Positions 25,240 to 33,239 of a stretch of 64,000 bases of DNA are shown here, one piece after another (within the stretch, counting starts at the first letter, position 1; each line of letters opens with the position of its first letter). The DNA is from Egibacteraceae bacterium. GTDB taxonomy: Bacteria; Actinomycetota; Nitriliruptoria; Euzebyales; Egibacteraceae. Location: assembly GCA_030447925.1 (NCBI GenBank), contig JAUJNX010000003.1:186001-250000 (forward strand), read 5' to 3'. Below the pieces are notes generated by a model. It saw nothing but the letters and a program-made list of their open reading frames with translations, had not been told where the DNA came from and ran no database searches. Both the position numbers and the translations under genes were made by a program.

Positions 25240-26382
25240 ATGGCCCGGGCCGACCCTCCACCGCCGCCCGAGCTCGACGAGCTCGACGGGGACCTCGCCG
25301 CGCTCCTGCTCCTGCTGGAGCCCGGTGCGGCCCTGCGCCGGGCGGCCCGGCTGGTCACGGCGGAGGCGGGCCTGCCGGTCGGGTTCCTGGCGGTGCCGTC
25401 CGGCCCGGACGCGGTCCGCATCGAGCACGCCCACGGCACGCGCACCGGTGCGCTGGACGGGGTGGTGGTCCCGAGCGGGCTGGGGCTGGGCGGCAAGGTC
25501 GCGGCCCTGCGGCGCCCGGCCGCGGTCGCCGACTACTGCACGAACGGCTCCATCACCCACCACTTCGACGCGCCGGTGCAGGCGGAGGGGCTGCGGGCGA
25601 TGGTCGCGGTGCCCCTGCAGCGCGGGGACGACTTCTACGGCGTGCTGTACGGGGCGGCGCGGGCCGAGGGCGACCTCGGCGACCGGCCGACGCGGGCGCT
25701 GGAGTCGGTGGCGGCGCGCACGGCGCTGGCCCTGGTGGTCGCCGAGCGCGCCCGCCACCCCGCCGAGCTGGCCGTCTCCGCCGAGCGCGTGCGGCTGTCC
25801 GCGGCGCTGCACGACTCGGTGGGCGCGTTGCTGTTCGCGATCGGCGCGGGGGCCCGCGAGCTGGCCGAGGCGGCCGGCGACCTCCCCGAGCTCGCCGCCC
25901 GCGCCCGCGCCATCGAGGACCGCGCCGGGTCCGCCGCCCGCGCCCTGCGCCGCTCCCTGCGCGCCCTGCACTCGCCGCCCGGCGAGCTCGCCGTCGGCGT
26001 GGCGCTGCACACCGACTGCCTGGCCTTCGAGCAGCGCACGGGCGTACCCGCCCGCGTCGTGACCCTCACCGACCTGCCCGCCCTCCCGCCCCCCGCGGCC
26101 GACGCCCTGCTCGCCACGGCCCGCGAGGCGCTCCTCAACGTGGAGAAGCACGCCGGCGCGAGCGGCGTGGTCGTCACCCTGGCCGCCGCCGACGGCGGCC
26201 TCGCGGTGGCGGTCACCGACGACGGCCGCGGCCTCCCCGCCCCCGCCGCGCCGGGCAGCGGTGACGGCACCGGCATCGGCCTGGAGGCCGCGGCGGCGCG
26301 CGTCGCGCGGCTGGGCGGGACGCTGCGGCTCACGGCGAACGACGGGGGCGGGGTGACCCTGCGCGCATGGCTGCCGTGCTGA
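25240..26382 (+). CDS. GAF-domain sensor histidine kinase (NarL-partner type)
   Basis: A 380-residue soluble kinase. The GAF domain (about residues 20-175: 'GLGLGGKVAALRRPAAV', 'MVAVPLQRGDDFYGVLYG') is followed by the HisKA_3 box 'LSAALHDSVGALLF' with phospho-acceptor His and the HATPase_c domain ('EALLNVEKHAG', 'VTDDGRGLP', 'GTGIGLEAA'). There is no membrane segment, so the signal is intracellular. Its stop overlaps the response-regulator start. It is divergent from mftA, 130 bases away. A redox or volatile-substrate signal feeding mycofactocin-linked genes is possible, by position only. Confidence 0.88.
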   Translation: MARADPPPPPELDELDGDLAALLLLLEPGAALRRAARLVTAEAGLPVGFLAVPSGPDAVRIEHAHGTRTGALDGVVVPSGLGLGGKVAALRRPAAVADYCTNGSITHHFDAPVQAEGLRAMVAVPLQRGDDFYGVLYGAARAEGDLGDRPTRALESVAARTALALVVAERARHPAELAVSAERVRLSAALHDSVGALLFAIGAGARELAEAAGDLPELAARARAIEDRAGSAARALRRSLRALHSPPGELAVGVALHTDCLAFEQRTGVPARVVTLTDLPALPPPAADALLATAREALLNVEKHAGASGVVVTLAAADGGLAVAVTDDGRGLPAPAAPGSGDGTGIGLEAAAARVARLGGTLRLTANDGGGVTLRAWLPC

Positions 26383-26990
26383 GCCCCACGCCGGTGCGGA
26401 TCCTGGTCGTCGACGACCACCTGGTGGTGCGCGAGGGCATGGCCCTGCTGGTCCGCCACGACCCGTCCCTGCGCGTGGTCGGCCACGCCCGCACCGCCGC
26501 CGAGGGGCTGCGGGAGGCGGCCCGCCTGCGCCCGACCCTCGTGCTGCTCGACCTCCGCCTGCCCGACCAGCCGGCCGCCACGACCATCGGGGCGCTGAAG
26601 GCCGCGGTCGCCGGTGTGCGCGTCCTGCTGTTCACCGCCCACGCGGGCGCCGCAGCGCTCGCGGCGGCGCTGGACGCGGGCGCGGACGGCTACCTGCTCA
26701 AGGACACGACCCGCGCGGACCTGGTCACGGCGATCAGGACGGTCGCCGCGGGCGGTCGCTGGCTCGACCCGCGCGCCGACGACGACCACGCCACCTGGCC
26801 CGGCCTCAGCGCCCGCGAGCACGAGGTCCTCCGCCGCGTGGCCCTCGGCGAGACCAACCCCGAGATCGCCACCGCCCTCACCCTGTCCCGCAACACGGTC
26901 AAGTCCTACCTGACCTCCGCGATGCAGAAGCTCGGCGCCCGCAACCGCGTCGACGCCATCATGCGCGCCCATGACCACGGCCTCCTCTGA
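26367..26990 (+). CDS. NarL/LuxR-family response regulator
   Basis: A 207-residue protein. The receiver domain has V-V-D-D-H, phospho-acceptor D in 'LVLLDLRLPD', the T in 'LLFTAHAGA' and K in 'GYLLKDTTRADL'. The C-terminal LuxR HTH reads 'GLSAREHEVLRRVALGETNP' then 'EIATALTLSRNTVKSYLTSA'. The ATG overlaps the kinase stop by 16 bases. Partner of the GAF kinase. Confidence 0.93.
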   Translation: MAAVLSPTPVRILVVDDHLVVREGMALLVRHDPSLRVVGHARTAAEGLREAARLRPTLVLLDLRLPDQPAATTIGALKAAVAGVRVLLFTAHAGAAALAAALDAGADGYLLKDTTRADLVTAIRTVAAGGRWLDPRADDDHATWPGLSAREHEVLRRVALGETNPEIATALTLSRNTVKSYLTSAMQKLGARNRVDAIMRAHDHGLL

Positions 26991-27007
26991 CCCCCCGTCC
27001 CTCGCCG

Positions 27008-27021
27008 CGGCGTTCGAGGTG
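27008..27021 (-). repeat. partial copy of the dispersed gene-end repeat
   Basis: The 14 bases CGGCGTTCGAGGTG match the core of the repeat at 30801-30850. They lie between the convergent response-regulator and PIN-toxin genes. Short enough to be chance. Confidence 0.25.
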
Positions 27022-27029
27022 GGCGGGTG

Positions 27030-27470
27030 TCAGATGGGCAGGAAGCCGAGGGAGCGGGCGACGGTGGCCTGGGCGGCGTCGCGGGAGGCGAAGTCCAGGT
27101 CCTCGCCGGCCTCGGCGAGGAGGGGGACCGTGAGCGTGGCGACGGCGAGGTGCCAGGCGTCTCTGGCGCGGAGAGCGTGCGTGCGCACCAGGTCCAGTGC
27201 CGTGTCCTCCACGCGGTCCTGCGGCGCCTTCAGCACGGTGACGGGTCCGTCGTTGCCCAGGTCGGCGTCGAGCAGGGCGAGCAGTCCCTCGGCGTCCCCC
27301 CGCCCGGTGCGGGCGGCGCGGACCAGGGCTCCGGAGACCTCCATCCGCGTCCACGTCCCCGTGGCGGCGGCGACATCCGCGTCGTGCAGGCGCGCGACGG
27401 CCTCCTCGTGGCCCTCCTCGTCGGCCAGGTACGCCCGGGCCAGGACTGAGGAGTCCAGGTACACGATCAC
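27030..27470 (-). CDS. PIN-domain toxin, VapC family
   Basis: A 146-residue predicted ribonuclease with D6 (V-Y-L-D-S-S), E44 (R-M-E-V-S), D104 (R-D-A-W-H-L-A) and D126/D131. GTG 27470 overlaps the antitoxin stop (GTGA). The order antitoxin-toxin and coupling are standard. It is unrelated in sequence to the PIN toxin at 14.2 kb apart from the fold. Confidence 0.9.
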   Translation of the reverse strand: MIVYLDSSVLARAYLADEEGHEEAVARLHDADVAAATGTWTRMEVSGALVRAARTGRGDAEGLLALLDADLGNDGPVTVLKAPQDRVEDTALDLVRTHALRARDAWHLAVATLTVPLLAEAGEDLDFASRDAAQATVARSLGFLPI

Positions 27471-27763
27471 GCCCGCTCGCGGTCCTCGATGAGCAGGCGG
27501 TCCAGCTGCGGACCGAGGCCGCGGGTGGAGTCGATGACCGCGGCCCGGCGGGCTGCGCTCACCGGCCCGGCCTCCAGCGGCTGCAGGAGGCCCGCAGCCG
27601 CGGCCGTGGCGCGCAGACGGCTGCGGCGATCGCCCTCGTCGCTGTCCGCGACCGCGTCCAGGATCTCCGTGGCGACCGCGTTGATGCTGCGCCCCTCGCG
27701 CCTCGCGCGCGCCACGAGCCGCCGATGGACGTCCTCCGGAACGCGGAGGAGGAGCTGCTTCAT
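27467..27763 (-). CDS. VapB-like antitoxin with Arc/ribbon-helix-helix fold
   Basis: A 98-residue protein. The N-terminal ribbon-helix-helix ('MKQLLLRVPEDVHRRLVARA', then 'REGRSINAVATEIL') binds DNA. The long C-terminal part neutralises the toxin. An upstream inverted repeat at 27773-27795 is the likely operator. Confidence 0.87.
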   Translation of the reverse strand: MKQLLLRVPEDVHRRLVARARREGRSINAVATEILDAVADSDEGDRRSRLRATAAAAGLLQPLEAGPVSAARRAAVIDSTRGLGPQLDRLLIEDRERA

Positions 27764-27772
27764 CCCCTGACG

Positions 27773-27795
27773 CTATCAGTCGCAAGAGCTGATAG
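27773..27795. promoter_or_regulatory. VapB operator candidate
   Basis: Perfect 7-base arms CTATCAG (27773-27779) and CTGATAG (27789-27795), 9 bases apart and 10 bases upstream of the antitoxin start. The AT-richer composition and position suit autorepression by the VapBC complex. Confidence 0.65.
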
Positions 27796-27922
27796 CTGGC
27801 CGCCGGCGACCGCCCGGGGTGCCGGGCGGTGAGTTTGGGGTGCGGGGCCGGTCAGGAGGGGTGGGACGACCAGGAGGAGCGCGGCGTGGGCCATGTCCGC
27901 GCCGCACGCGGAGCTGTTCGGG

Positions 27923-28107
27923 CCTGCGCATGCCGGTGGCGGTGCGCTACGGCATCGCGACCTTCCCGGAGATGGCCACCGCCGCCGACTCGTTGGCCGC
28001 GGCCATCCCCGGCGCCACGCAGGCCGCCATCCCCGGCGCGATGCACCAGCTGGGAACCGGGACCCATGGCCGCCGAGCTCGTCCGCTTCGTGCGCGGGCT
28101 GCGCTGA
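27923..28107 (+). pseudogene. C-terminal remnant of an alpha/beta hydrolase
   Basis: One frame reads 'FPEMATAADSLAAAIPGATQ' then A-A-I-P-G-A-M-H-Q-L-G; after a one-base shift another reads P-M-A-A-E-L-V-R-F-V-R-G-L-R-stop. Together this is the usual end of a hydrolase: the last strand, catalytic His in G-x-x-H, and the terminal helix. The N-terminal three quarters, including the nucleophile, are missing, so this is a deletion remnant between vapBC and the acyl-CoA ligase gene. Confidence 0.5.
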
Positions 28108-28157
28108 CGGGAGGGTGCCCGGGCTCCGGCCGCGCGCACCCCTGAGCCGGCCCGGCG

Positions 28158-29810
28158 TCAGGCGGTGGCGGGTTCGGCGAGGCCGAGGTCGGTGATCATG
28201 GTCTCGCGCATCTTGAACTTCTGGATCTTGCCGGTGACGGTCATCGGGAACGCGTCGACGAAGCGGATGTGGGCGGGGATCTTGAAGGTCGCGATCCGGC
28301 CGTGGCAGGCGGCGCGCACGTCGTCCTCGGTGAGGTGCGCGCCGGGGCGGGGGACGATCCAGGCGGCCACCGCCTCGCCGTACTTCGGGTCGGGGATGCC
28401 GAAGACCTGGACGTCGGCGATGTCGGGGTGGCTGTGGAGGAACTCCTCGACCTCGCGCGGGTACACGTTCTCCCCGCCGCGGATGATCATGTCCTTGATG
28501 CGCCCGACGATGTTGACGTAGCCGTCGTCGCGCATGACCGCCAGGTCGCCCGTGTGCATCCAGCGGGCCGGGTCGATCGCCGCGCGGGTCGCCTCCTCGT
28601 TGTCCCAGTAGCCGAGCATCACGGGGTAGCCGCGGGTGCACAGCTCGCCGCGCTCGCCGCGGGGGACCGTCCGGCCGGTCGCGGGGTCGACGATCTTGCA
28701 CTCGACCCAGTCCGAGATCGCCCCGACCGTGGACACGCGCGTCTCGACGTCGTCGTCGACGTGGGACTGGAACGACACCGGCGAGGTCTCCGTCATGCCG
28801 TAGCAGATCGTGACCTGGTCCATGTGCAGGCGGTCGATGGTCCGGCGCATGACCTCCACCGGGCAGGGGGAGCCGGCCATGATCCCGGTGCGCAGGCTCG
28901 CGAGCTCGTAGCGCGCGAAGTCGGGGTGCCCCAGGATCGCGATGAACATCGTCGGGACGCCGTACAGGGTGGTGCAGGCCTCGCGCTGGACGGCCTCCAG
29001 GCACGCCCCGGCGTCGAAGGTCTCGGCGGGCAGGACCACGGTGCCCCCGTGGGTGAGGAACCCCAGGTTGCCCATCACCATCCCGAAGCAGTGGTAGAAG
29101 GGCACGCTCAGGCAGACCCGGTCACGGTCGGTGAGGCGCAGGCGCCCGCCGACGAAGTAGCCGTTGTTGAGGATGTTGTGGTGCGACAGGGTCGCGCCCT
29201 TGGGGGCGCCCGTCGTGCCTGACGTGTACTGGATGTTGATCGGGTCGTCGAAGTCGAGGGTGGCCTCGCGCTCGCGCAGCGCCCCGGGGGTGGCGTCCGC
29301 CGCGCGCGCGAGCAGGTCGGACCAGGTCATCGCGCCGGGGTGCGGGCCGTCGCCGAGCAGGACCACGGCGCGCAGGCCGGGGAGCTGGGGGCGGACCTCG
29401 TCGATCATCGCGACGTAGTCGGTGTCGCGGAAGGCTCGCGCGGCGACCAGGACCGAGACGCCGGACTGGCCGAGGGCGTAGCGCAGCTCGGTGGTCCGGT
29501 ACGCCGGGTTGATGTTGACCAGGATGGCGCCGATCTTGGCGGTCGCGTACTGGGTGATGACCCACTCGAGGTGGTTGGGGCTCCACATGCCCACCCGGTC
29601 GCCCTTGGCCACGCCGAGGGCGAGCAGGCCGCGGGCCGCCTCCTCCGCGGCCGCGTGCAGCTCGGCGTAGGTCAGGCGGCGGTCCTGGTGCAGGCTGACG
29701 ATCGCCTCGTTGCCGCCGAAGCGGGCGGCGGTGTCGTCGAGGGCCTGCCCGATCGTGCGGGCGAGCAGCGGGGTCTGCGAGACCCCCGAGACGTACGACG
29801 GTGCGCTCAT
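28158..29810 (-). CDS. medium/long-chain acyl-CoA synthetase (AMP-binding, FadD-like)
   Basis: A 550-residue adenylate-forming ligase. P-loop '[20 protein letters not shown]', '[12 protein letters not shown]' (A5), 'GWD/YW-D' type '[18 protein letters not shown]', '[15 protein letters not shown]' (A7), hinge '[20 protein letters not shown]' and catalytic Lys in '[14 protein letters not shown]'. It activates a carboxylic acid to its CoA thioester; substrate chain length is not readable. ATG 29810 follows a G-rich site. Confidence 0.93.
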   Translation of the reverse strand: MSAPSYVSGVSQTPLLARTIGQALDDTAARFGGNEAIVSLHQDRRLTYAELHAAAEEAARGLLALGVAKGDRVGMWSPNHLEWVITQYATAKIGAILVNINPAYRTTELRYALGQSGVSVLVAARAFRDTDYVAMIDEVRPQLPGLRAVVLLGDGPHPGAMTWSDLLARAADATPGALREREATLDFDDPINIQYTSGTTGAPKGATLSHHNILNNGYFVGGRLRLTDRDRVCLSVPFYHCFGMVMGNLGFLTHGGTVVLPAETFDAGACLEAVQREACTTLYGVPTMFIAILGHPDFARYELASLRTGIMAGSPCPVEVMRRTIDRLHMDQVTICYGMTETSPVSFQSHVDDDVETRVSTVGAISDWVECKIVDPATGRTVPRGERGELCTRGYPVMLGYWDNEEATRAAIDPARWMHTGDLAVMRDDGYVNIVGRIKDMIIRGGENVYPREVEEFLHSHPDIADVQVFGIPDPKYGEAVAAWIVPRPGAHLTEDDVRAACHGRIATFKIPAHIRFVDAFPMTVTGKIQKFKMRETMITDLGLAEPATA

Positions 29811-29953
29811 CCCCCGATGGTCGGGCGGGGCGCGCGGCCGGCGCCACCCCCGATCGGGTGGAGCGGTCAACCCGGTAGGCGGGACGGGGGGTGGGGGTCC
29901 GCGGCCCCGCGCGCGGGGCTAGGGTCGGGTCGTGGGCAGGATCTGGAGGGATC

Positions 29954-30799
29954 GTGCAGCGGCTGATCGTGCTCCTGGTGTTCCTCGCGCGGACCGCGGG
30001 CTGCGGCAGCGCGGCCGTCCCGACCCCGGCGGCGCGGGCCACGGCCGGCCGCACCGCGCCCGCGGGCGACGCCGCCCCCACCGCGCCGGCGCCCGACCCG
30101 GCGGCCACGCCGCCCGCTGACGGGGCGGACCCCGCGGCCGGCGACGCCGTGGCCGCGGCCCCGGCCCCGCCGCCCGCCGGGACGCCGGCGGACCCCCCGC
30201 AGACCGGCCGCGGCGCGCCGCCCGCGGGCGGTGACCCCGCCCCCGCCGGTCCCGCCCCGGCCCCGGCCCCGTCGGCCCCGGCCCCGGCCCCGCCGCCCGC
30301 CCCCGCCCCGCCTGCGCAGCCCGCGCCCGCCCCGCCCGCGCAGCCCGCGCCCGCCCCGCCCGCGCAGCCCGCGCCCGCTCCGCCCGCGCCGGTCGTGCCA
30401 GAGGACTGCGCCGCCGGCGGGCCGATCGGCCAGGGCGGGGCCGTCGACTGGGTCGGCGAGGTGACCGGCGGCGCGGTCGGCGGGGACCCCGACGGGCGCG
30501 GCTGCCTGGAGGTCGCGCTCCAGGAGGCCGGGGACGGCGGGATCGCCTGCTTCCGCTACGTGCTGGCCGGGACCGGCGATCCGACGAACGTGCTGATCCG
30601 CGACAACGTCGCGTTCCTCGACCAGACCTTCGACCTGCAGACCGACCCCGGCGGCGCGGTCAACCCCGGGACCTGCCTGCCGGTCGACGCCGGCGTCGTG
30701 GGCAACGCGCAGACCCTCCCCCCGCGGTTCTTCGTGGTCGCCATCGCCACCGCGGAGTTCCCCGGCGGCGCGGTCGGCGGGGTGATGGCCGAGGTCTAG
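29954..30799 (+). CDS. lipoprotein with Pro/Ala-rich linker and CHRD-like domain
   Basis: A 281-residue protein. A short signal ends in the lipobox A-R-T-A-G-C. It is followed by about 125 residues of Pro/Ala with an internal 24-base tandem repeat (P-A-P-A-P-P-A-Q units). The C-terminal domain has a CHRD-like pattern: 'GGDPDGRGCLEVALQEAGDG', I-A-C-F-R-Y, G-T-C-L-P-V-D, then 'ATAEFPGGAVGG'. CHRD domains are extracellular and of uncertain function. GTG 29954 with GGAGGG three bases upstream. Confidence 0.7.
   Translation: MQRLIVLLVFLARTAGCGSAAVPTPAARATAGRTAPAGDAAPTAPAPDPAATPPADGADPAAGDAVAAAPAPPPAGTPADPPQTGRGAPPAGGDPAPAGPAPAPAPSAPAPAPPPAPAPPAQPAPAPPAQPAPAPPAQPAPAPPAPVVPEDCAAGGPIGQGGAVDWVGEVTGGAVGGDPDGRGCLEVALQEAGDGGIACFRYVLAGTGDPTNVLIRDNVAFLDQTFDLQTDPGGAVNPGTCLPVDAGVVGNAQTLPPRFFVVAIATAEFPGGAVGGVMAEV
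30303..30383 (+). repeat. 24-base tandem repeat coding for a Pro/Ala linker
   Basis: About three and a half copies of a 24-base unit encoding P-A-P-A-P-P-A-Q inside the lipoprotein gene. The copies are nearly identical at DNA level, so the linker is likely to vary in length between strains. Confidence 0.75.
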
Positions 30800-30800
30800 A

Positions 30801-30850
30801 GCGTGTCTCCTTGTTCGTGAGCCGCCCGGCGTTCGAGGTGCACCCCTGGG
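30801..30850 (-). repeat. dispersed gene-end repeat, copy A
   Basis: On the minus strand this 50-base element starts GGGGTGCACCTCGAACGCC and continues GGGCGGCTCACGAAC. Its first 23 bases (30846-30824) are identical to copy C (51354-51376), and it aligns along most of its length with copy B (41282-41331). It begins 2 bases after the lipoprotein stop. Confidence 0.6.
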
Positions 30851-30935
30851 CCAGCAGGGCCGGGAGGGCGCCGGTGAGGTCGGCGACGGAGCCGGCGGGG
30901 GCGTAGCGGCCGCGCCCGCGGCTCGGCCGGGGACC

Positions 30936-30966
<31 letters not shown>

Positions 30967-31036
30967 TGCCGAGGACGTGGAGGCGGTCCAGGGCCGCGGC
31001 CGCGGGGAGCGGCGATCGCGGCCACCCCGTGGGTGC

Positions 31037-32149
31037 TCAGTGCTCGTGCACGATCACGCCGCGCAGGTTCCTGCCGTCGAGCAGGTCCTGGTAGCCCTGG
31101 TTGATCTCGTCCAGCGCGTAGCGCTGGGTGATCAGCTCGTCCAGCTTGAGCGTCCCCGCCCGGTAGAGGTCCAGCAGCTTGGGGATCTCGTAGTGCGGGT
31201 TCCCGCCGCCGAACAGCCGCCCGATGACCTCCTTCTGGAACAGGGTCATGACCGCGCCGGACAGCTGCACGGTGACCTTGCCGGGGTCGGCGAGGCCGAC
31301 GAGCACCACGCGCCCGCCCTTGCGGATGGTGTCGAACGCGGAACTCACGACCGGCGTGTCGACGACGTCGACGGTGACGAGCGCCTTGTCGGCGCCGACG
31401 CCGCTGGTCAGCTCCTGGGCCAGGCCCATCGCCTCCTCCGCGCTGCCCACGCTGTGGGTGGCGCCGAACTGCTCGGCCATCTCGCGCTTGTTGGCCAGCG
31501 GGTCGACAGCGATGACGTTGGTCGCGCCGGCGTGGCGCGCCCCCTGCACCGCGTTCACGCCGATCCCGCCGATGCCGTAGACCACGATCGTGTCGCCCGG
31601 CGTGGTCTCGGCGGCGTACACGGCCGACCCCCAGCCGGTCGGCACGCCGCAGCCGACCAGGCAGGCGACCTCCAGCGGGATGTCGTCGGCGATCTTGACC
31701 GCCGACGCCTGGCTGACGACCGCGTACTGCGAGAACGTGCCGAGCATGCACATCTGCCCGAAGTCCTGGCCCTCGGCGTGCATGCGGAAGGTCCCGTCCG
31801 GCATGCTGCCCTCGAGGATCCCCGCGCCGAGGTCGCAGAGGTTCTGCTGCCCCGTCGAGCACCAGCGGCAGTGCCCGCAGGCGGGCAGGAACGAGCAGAC
31901 GATGTGGTCGCCCGGCTTGAGGCGGGTGACGCCGGGGCCGACCTCCTCGACGATGCCGGCGCCCTCGTGCCCGCCGACGACGGGGAAGCGGGGGACGAGG
32001 TCCCCGTGGCGCAGGTGCTCGTCGGAGTGGCACAGGCCCGAGGCGACCCAGCGGACCAGCACCTCCTCGGCCTCGGGGGCGTCGAGCTCCAGCTCGATGA
32101 CCTCCCAGTCCTTCCCGGCGTCGCGCAGAACCCCTGCCCGTGTCCTCAT
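31037..32149 (-). CDS. NDMA-dependent (mycofactocin-type) alcohol dehydrogenase
   Basis: A 370-residue zinc medium-chain dehydrogenase. Catalytic zinc C40 and H61-E62; structural zinc C91, C94, C97 and C105; Rossmann 'VVYGIGGIGVNAVQGA'. The overall sequence resembles the Rxyl_3153-type NDMA-dependent group, in which NAD stays bound and an external carrier, mycofactocin, reoxidises it. It is monocistronic and divergent from nothing close; the mycofactocin genes end 6 kb away. Substrate unknown. Confidence 0.87.
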   Translation of the reverse strand: MRTRAGVLRDAGKDWEVIELELDAPEAEEVLVRWVASGLCHSDEHLRHGDLVPRFPVVGGHEGAGIVEEVGPGVTRLKPGDHIVCSFLPACGHCRWCSTGQQNLCDLGAGILEGSMPDGTFRMHAEGQDFGQMCMLGTFSQYAVVSQASAVKIADDIPLEVACLVGCGVPTGWGSAVYAAETTPGDTIVVYGIGGIGVNAVQGARHAGATNVIAVDPLANKREMAEQFGATHSVGSAEEAMGLAQELTSGVGADKALVTVDVVDTPVVSSAFDTIRKGGRVVLVGLADPGKVTVQLSGAVMTLFQKEVIGRLFGGGNPHYEIPKLLDLYRAGTLKLDELITQRYALDEINQGYQDLLDGRNLRGVIVHEH

Positions 32150-32203
32150 CTCGGCTCCTCCTGGTCGCTCCCCTGTCTCCAGTAGGGCCGCCGGGGGGAC
32201 GGC

Positions 32204-33196
32204 TCACCACCCCCAGGTGGGGGGAGGGAGGGCGGTGACCGTCCCGGAGGGCCGCACGGCCACGGCCGGCAGCCGGCCGCCCTCGTCGGCCGGGGCGACG
32301 AAGGCGCGGACCAGGGGCGCCGGTCGGGGCAGGTGCGCCAGGACCGTGCGCAGCACCGTGTCCCCGGCCAGGGGGCGGCGGACCACCAGGCCGTCGGCGA
32401 GCGGCCCCGGTGCGGCGGCGAGCGCCTCCACGACCGTGGTCCGCAGCACCGCGACGGCCTGCCCCGCGGTCACCAGCGACAGCGCCACCAGCGGGTCGCA
32501 CACCGACAGCGACGCCGCGGCGCGCCGCAGCCGGGCCAGGTCTCCGGGATCCCCGGCGTCGGCCGGGAGGTCGGGACCCAGCGCCAGCGCGACGGCGGGC
32601 GACACGGCGAGGTCCGCGCCCACCAGGTCCGCGACCCCGACGCGCGTGCCCGCGGCGAGCGGGTCGTCCGCGGGGAGCACCGCCACCAGCGCCTCGGCGT
32701 CGAGCTCCGCGCCGGCGAGATCCGCGGGCACGGGGCAGGCCAGCACCGCCACGTCCGCCCGGCCCTCGCGCACCGCGTCGGCGAGGTCGCCGGGCGAGGT
32801 CTCGCGCACCTGGACCTGGACGTCGCGGTGCTCGGCGCGGGCGAGGAACCTCCCGACCGCCCGCGTGAGCGCCTGCGCGAGGGTGCCCCCGCCGGCGCCG
32901 ACCGGGACCGCGATGCGCAGCACCCCGGTGCGCCCGCTCCTGATCCGCGCCACGGCCTGCGCGGCCTGCTCGGCGCGGGCGAGGACCGCCCGCGCCTCGG
33001 ACAGGAACAGCTCGCCGGCGGCTGTCAGCGCGACCCCGCGGGGCATGCGGTCCAGCAGCGTCACCCCCAGCTCGCGCTCCAGCAGCTTGATGGTGTGGCT
33101 GACCGCGGACTGGGCGACGTGCAGGCGCTGCGCCGCCCGGCTGAAGTGCAGGTCCTCGGCGACCGCCACGAAGTAGCGCAGCTGGCGCAGGTCCAT
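32204..33196 (-). CDS. LysR-family transcriptional regulator
   Basis: A 330-residue protein. The N-terminal winged HTH reads 'MDLRQLRYFVAVAEDLHFSR' then 'AAQRLHVAQSAVSHTIKLLE'. The effector-binding domain starts near residue 90 ('GVLRIAVPVGAGGG'). It lies 54 bases upstream of the dehydrogenase in the same direction and may control it. The ATG at 33196 is fixed by the conserved N-terminus. Confidence 0.9.
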   Translation of the reverse strand: MDLRQLRYFVAVAEDLHFSRAAQRLHVAQSAVSHTIKLLERELGVTLLDRMPRGVALTAAGELFLSEARAVLARAEQAAQAVARIRSGRTGVLRIAVPVGAGGGTLAQALTRAVGRFLARAEHRDVQVQVRETSPGDLADAVREGRADVAVLACPVPADLAGAELDAEALVAVLPADDPLAAGTRVGVADLVGADLAVSPAVALALGPDLPADAGDPGDLARLRRAAASLSVCDPLVALSLVTAGQAVAVLRTTVVEALAAAPGPLADGLVVRRPLAGDTVLRTVLAHLPRPAPLVRAFVAPADEGGRLPAVAVRPSGTVTALPPPTWGW

Positions 33197-33239
33197 GGTC
33201 GTTCGCCTCCAGCTCAAGGGGACGGGCGGGACGGGCGGG

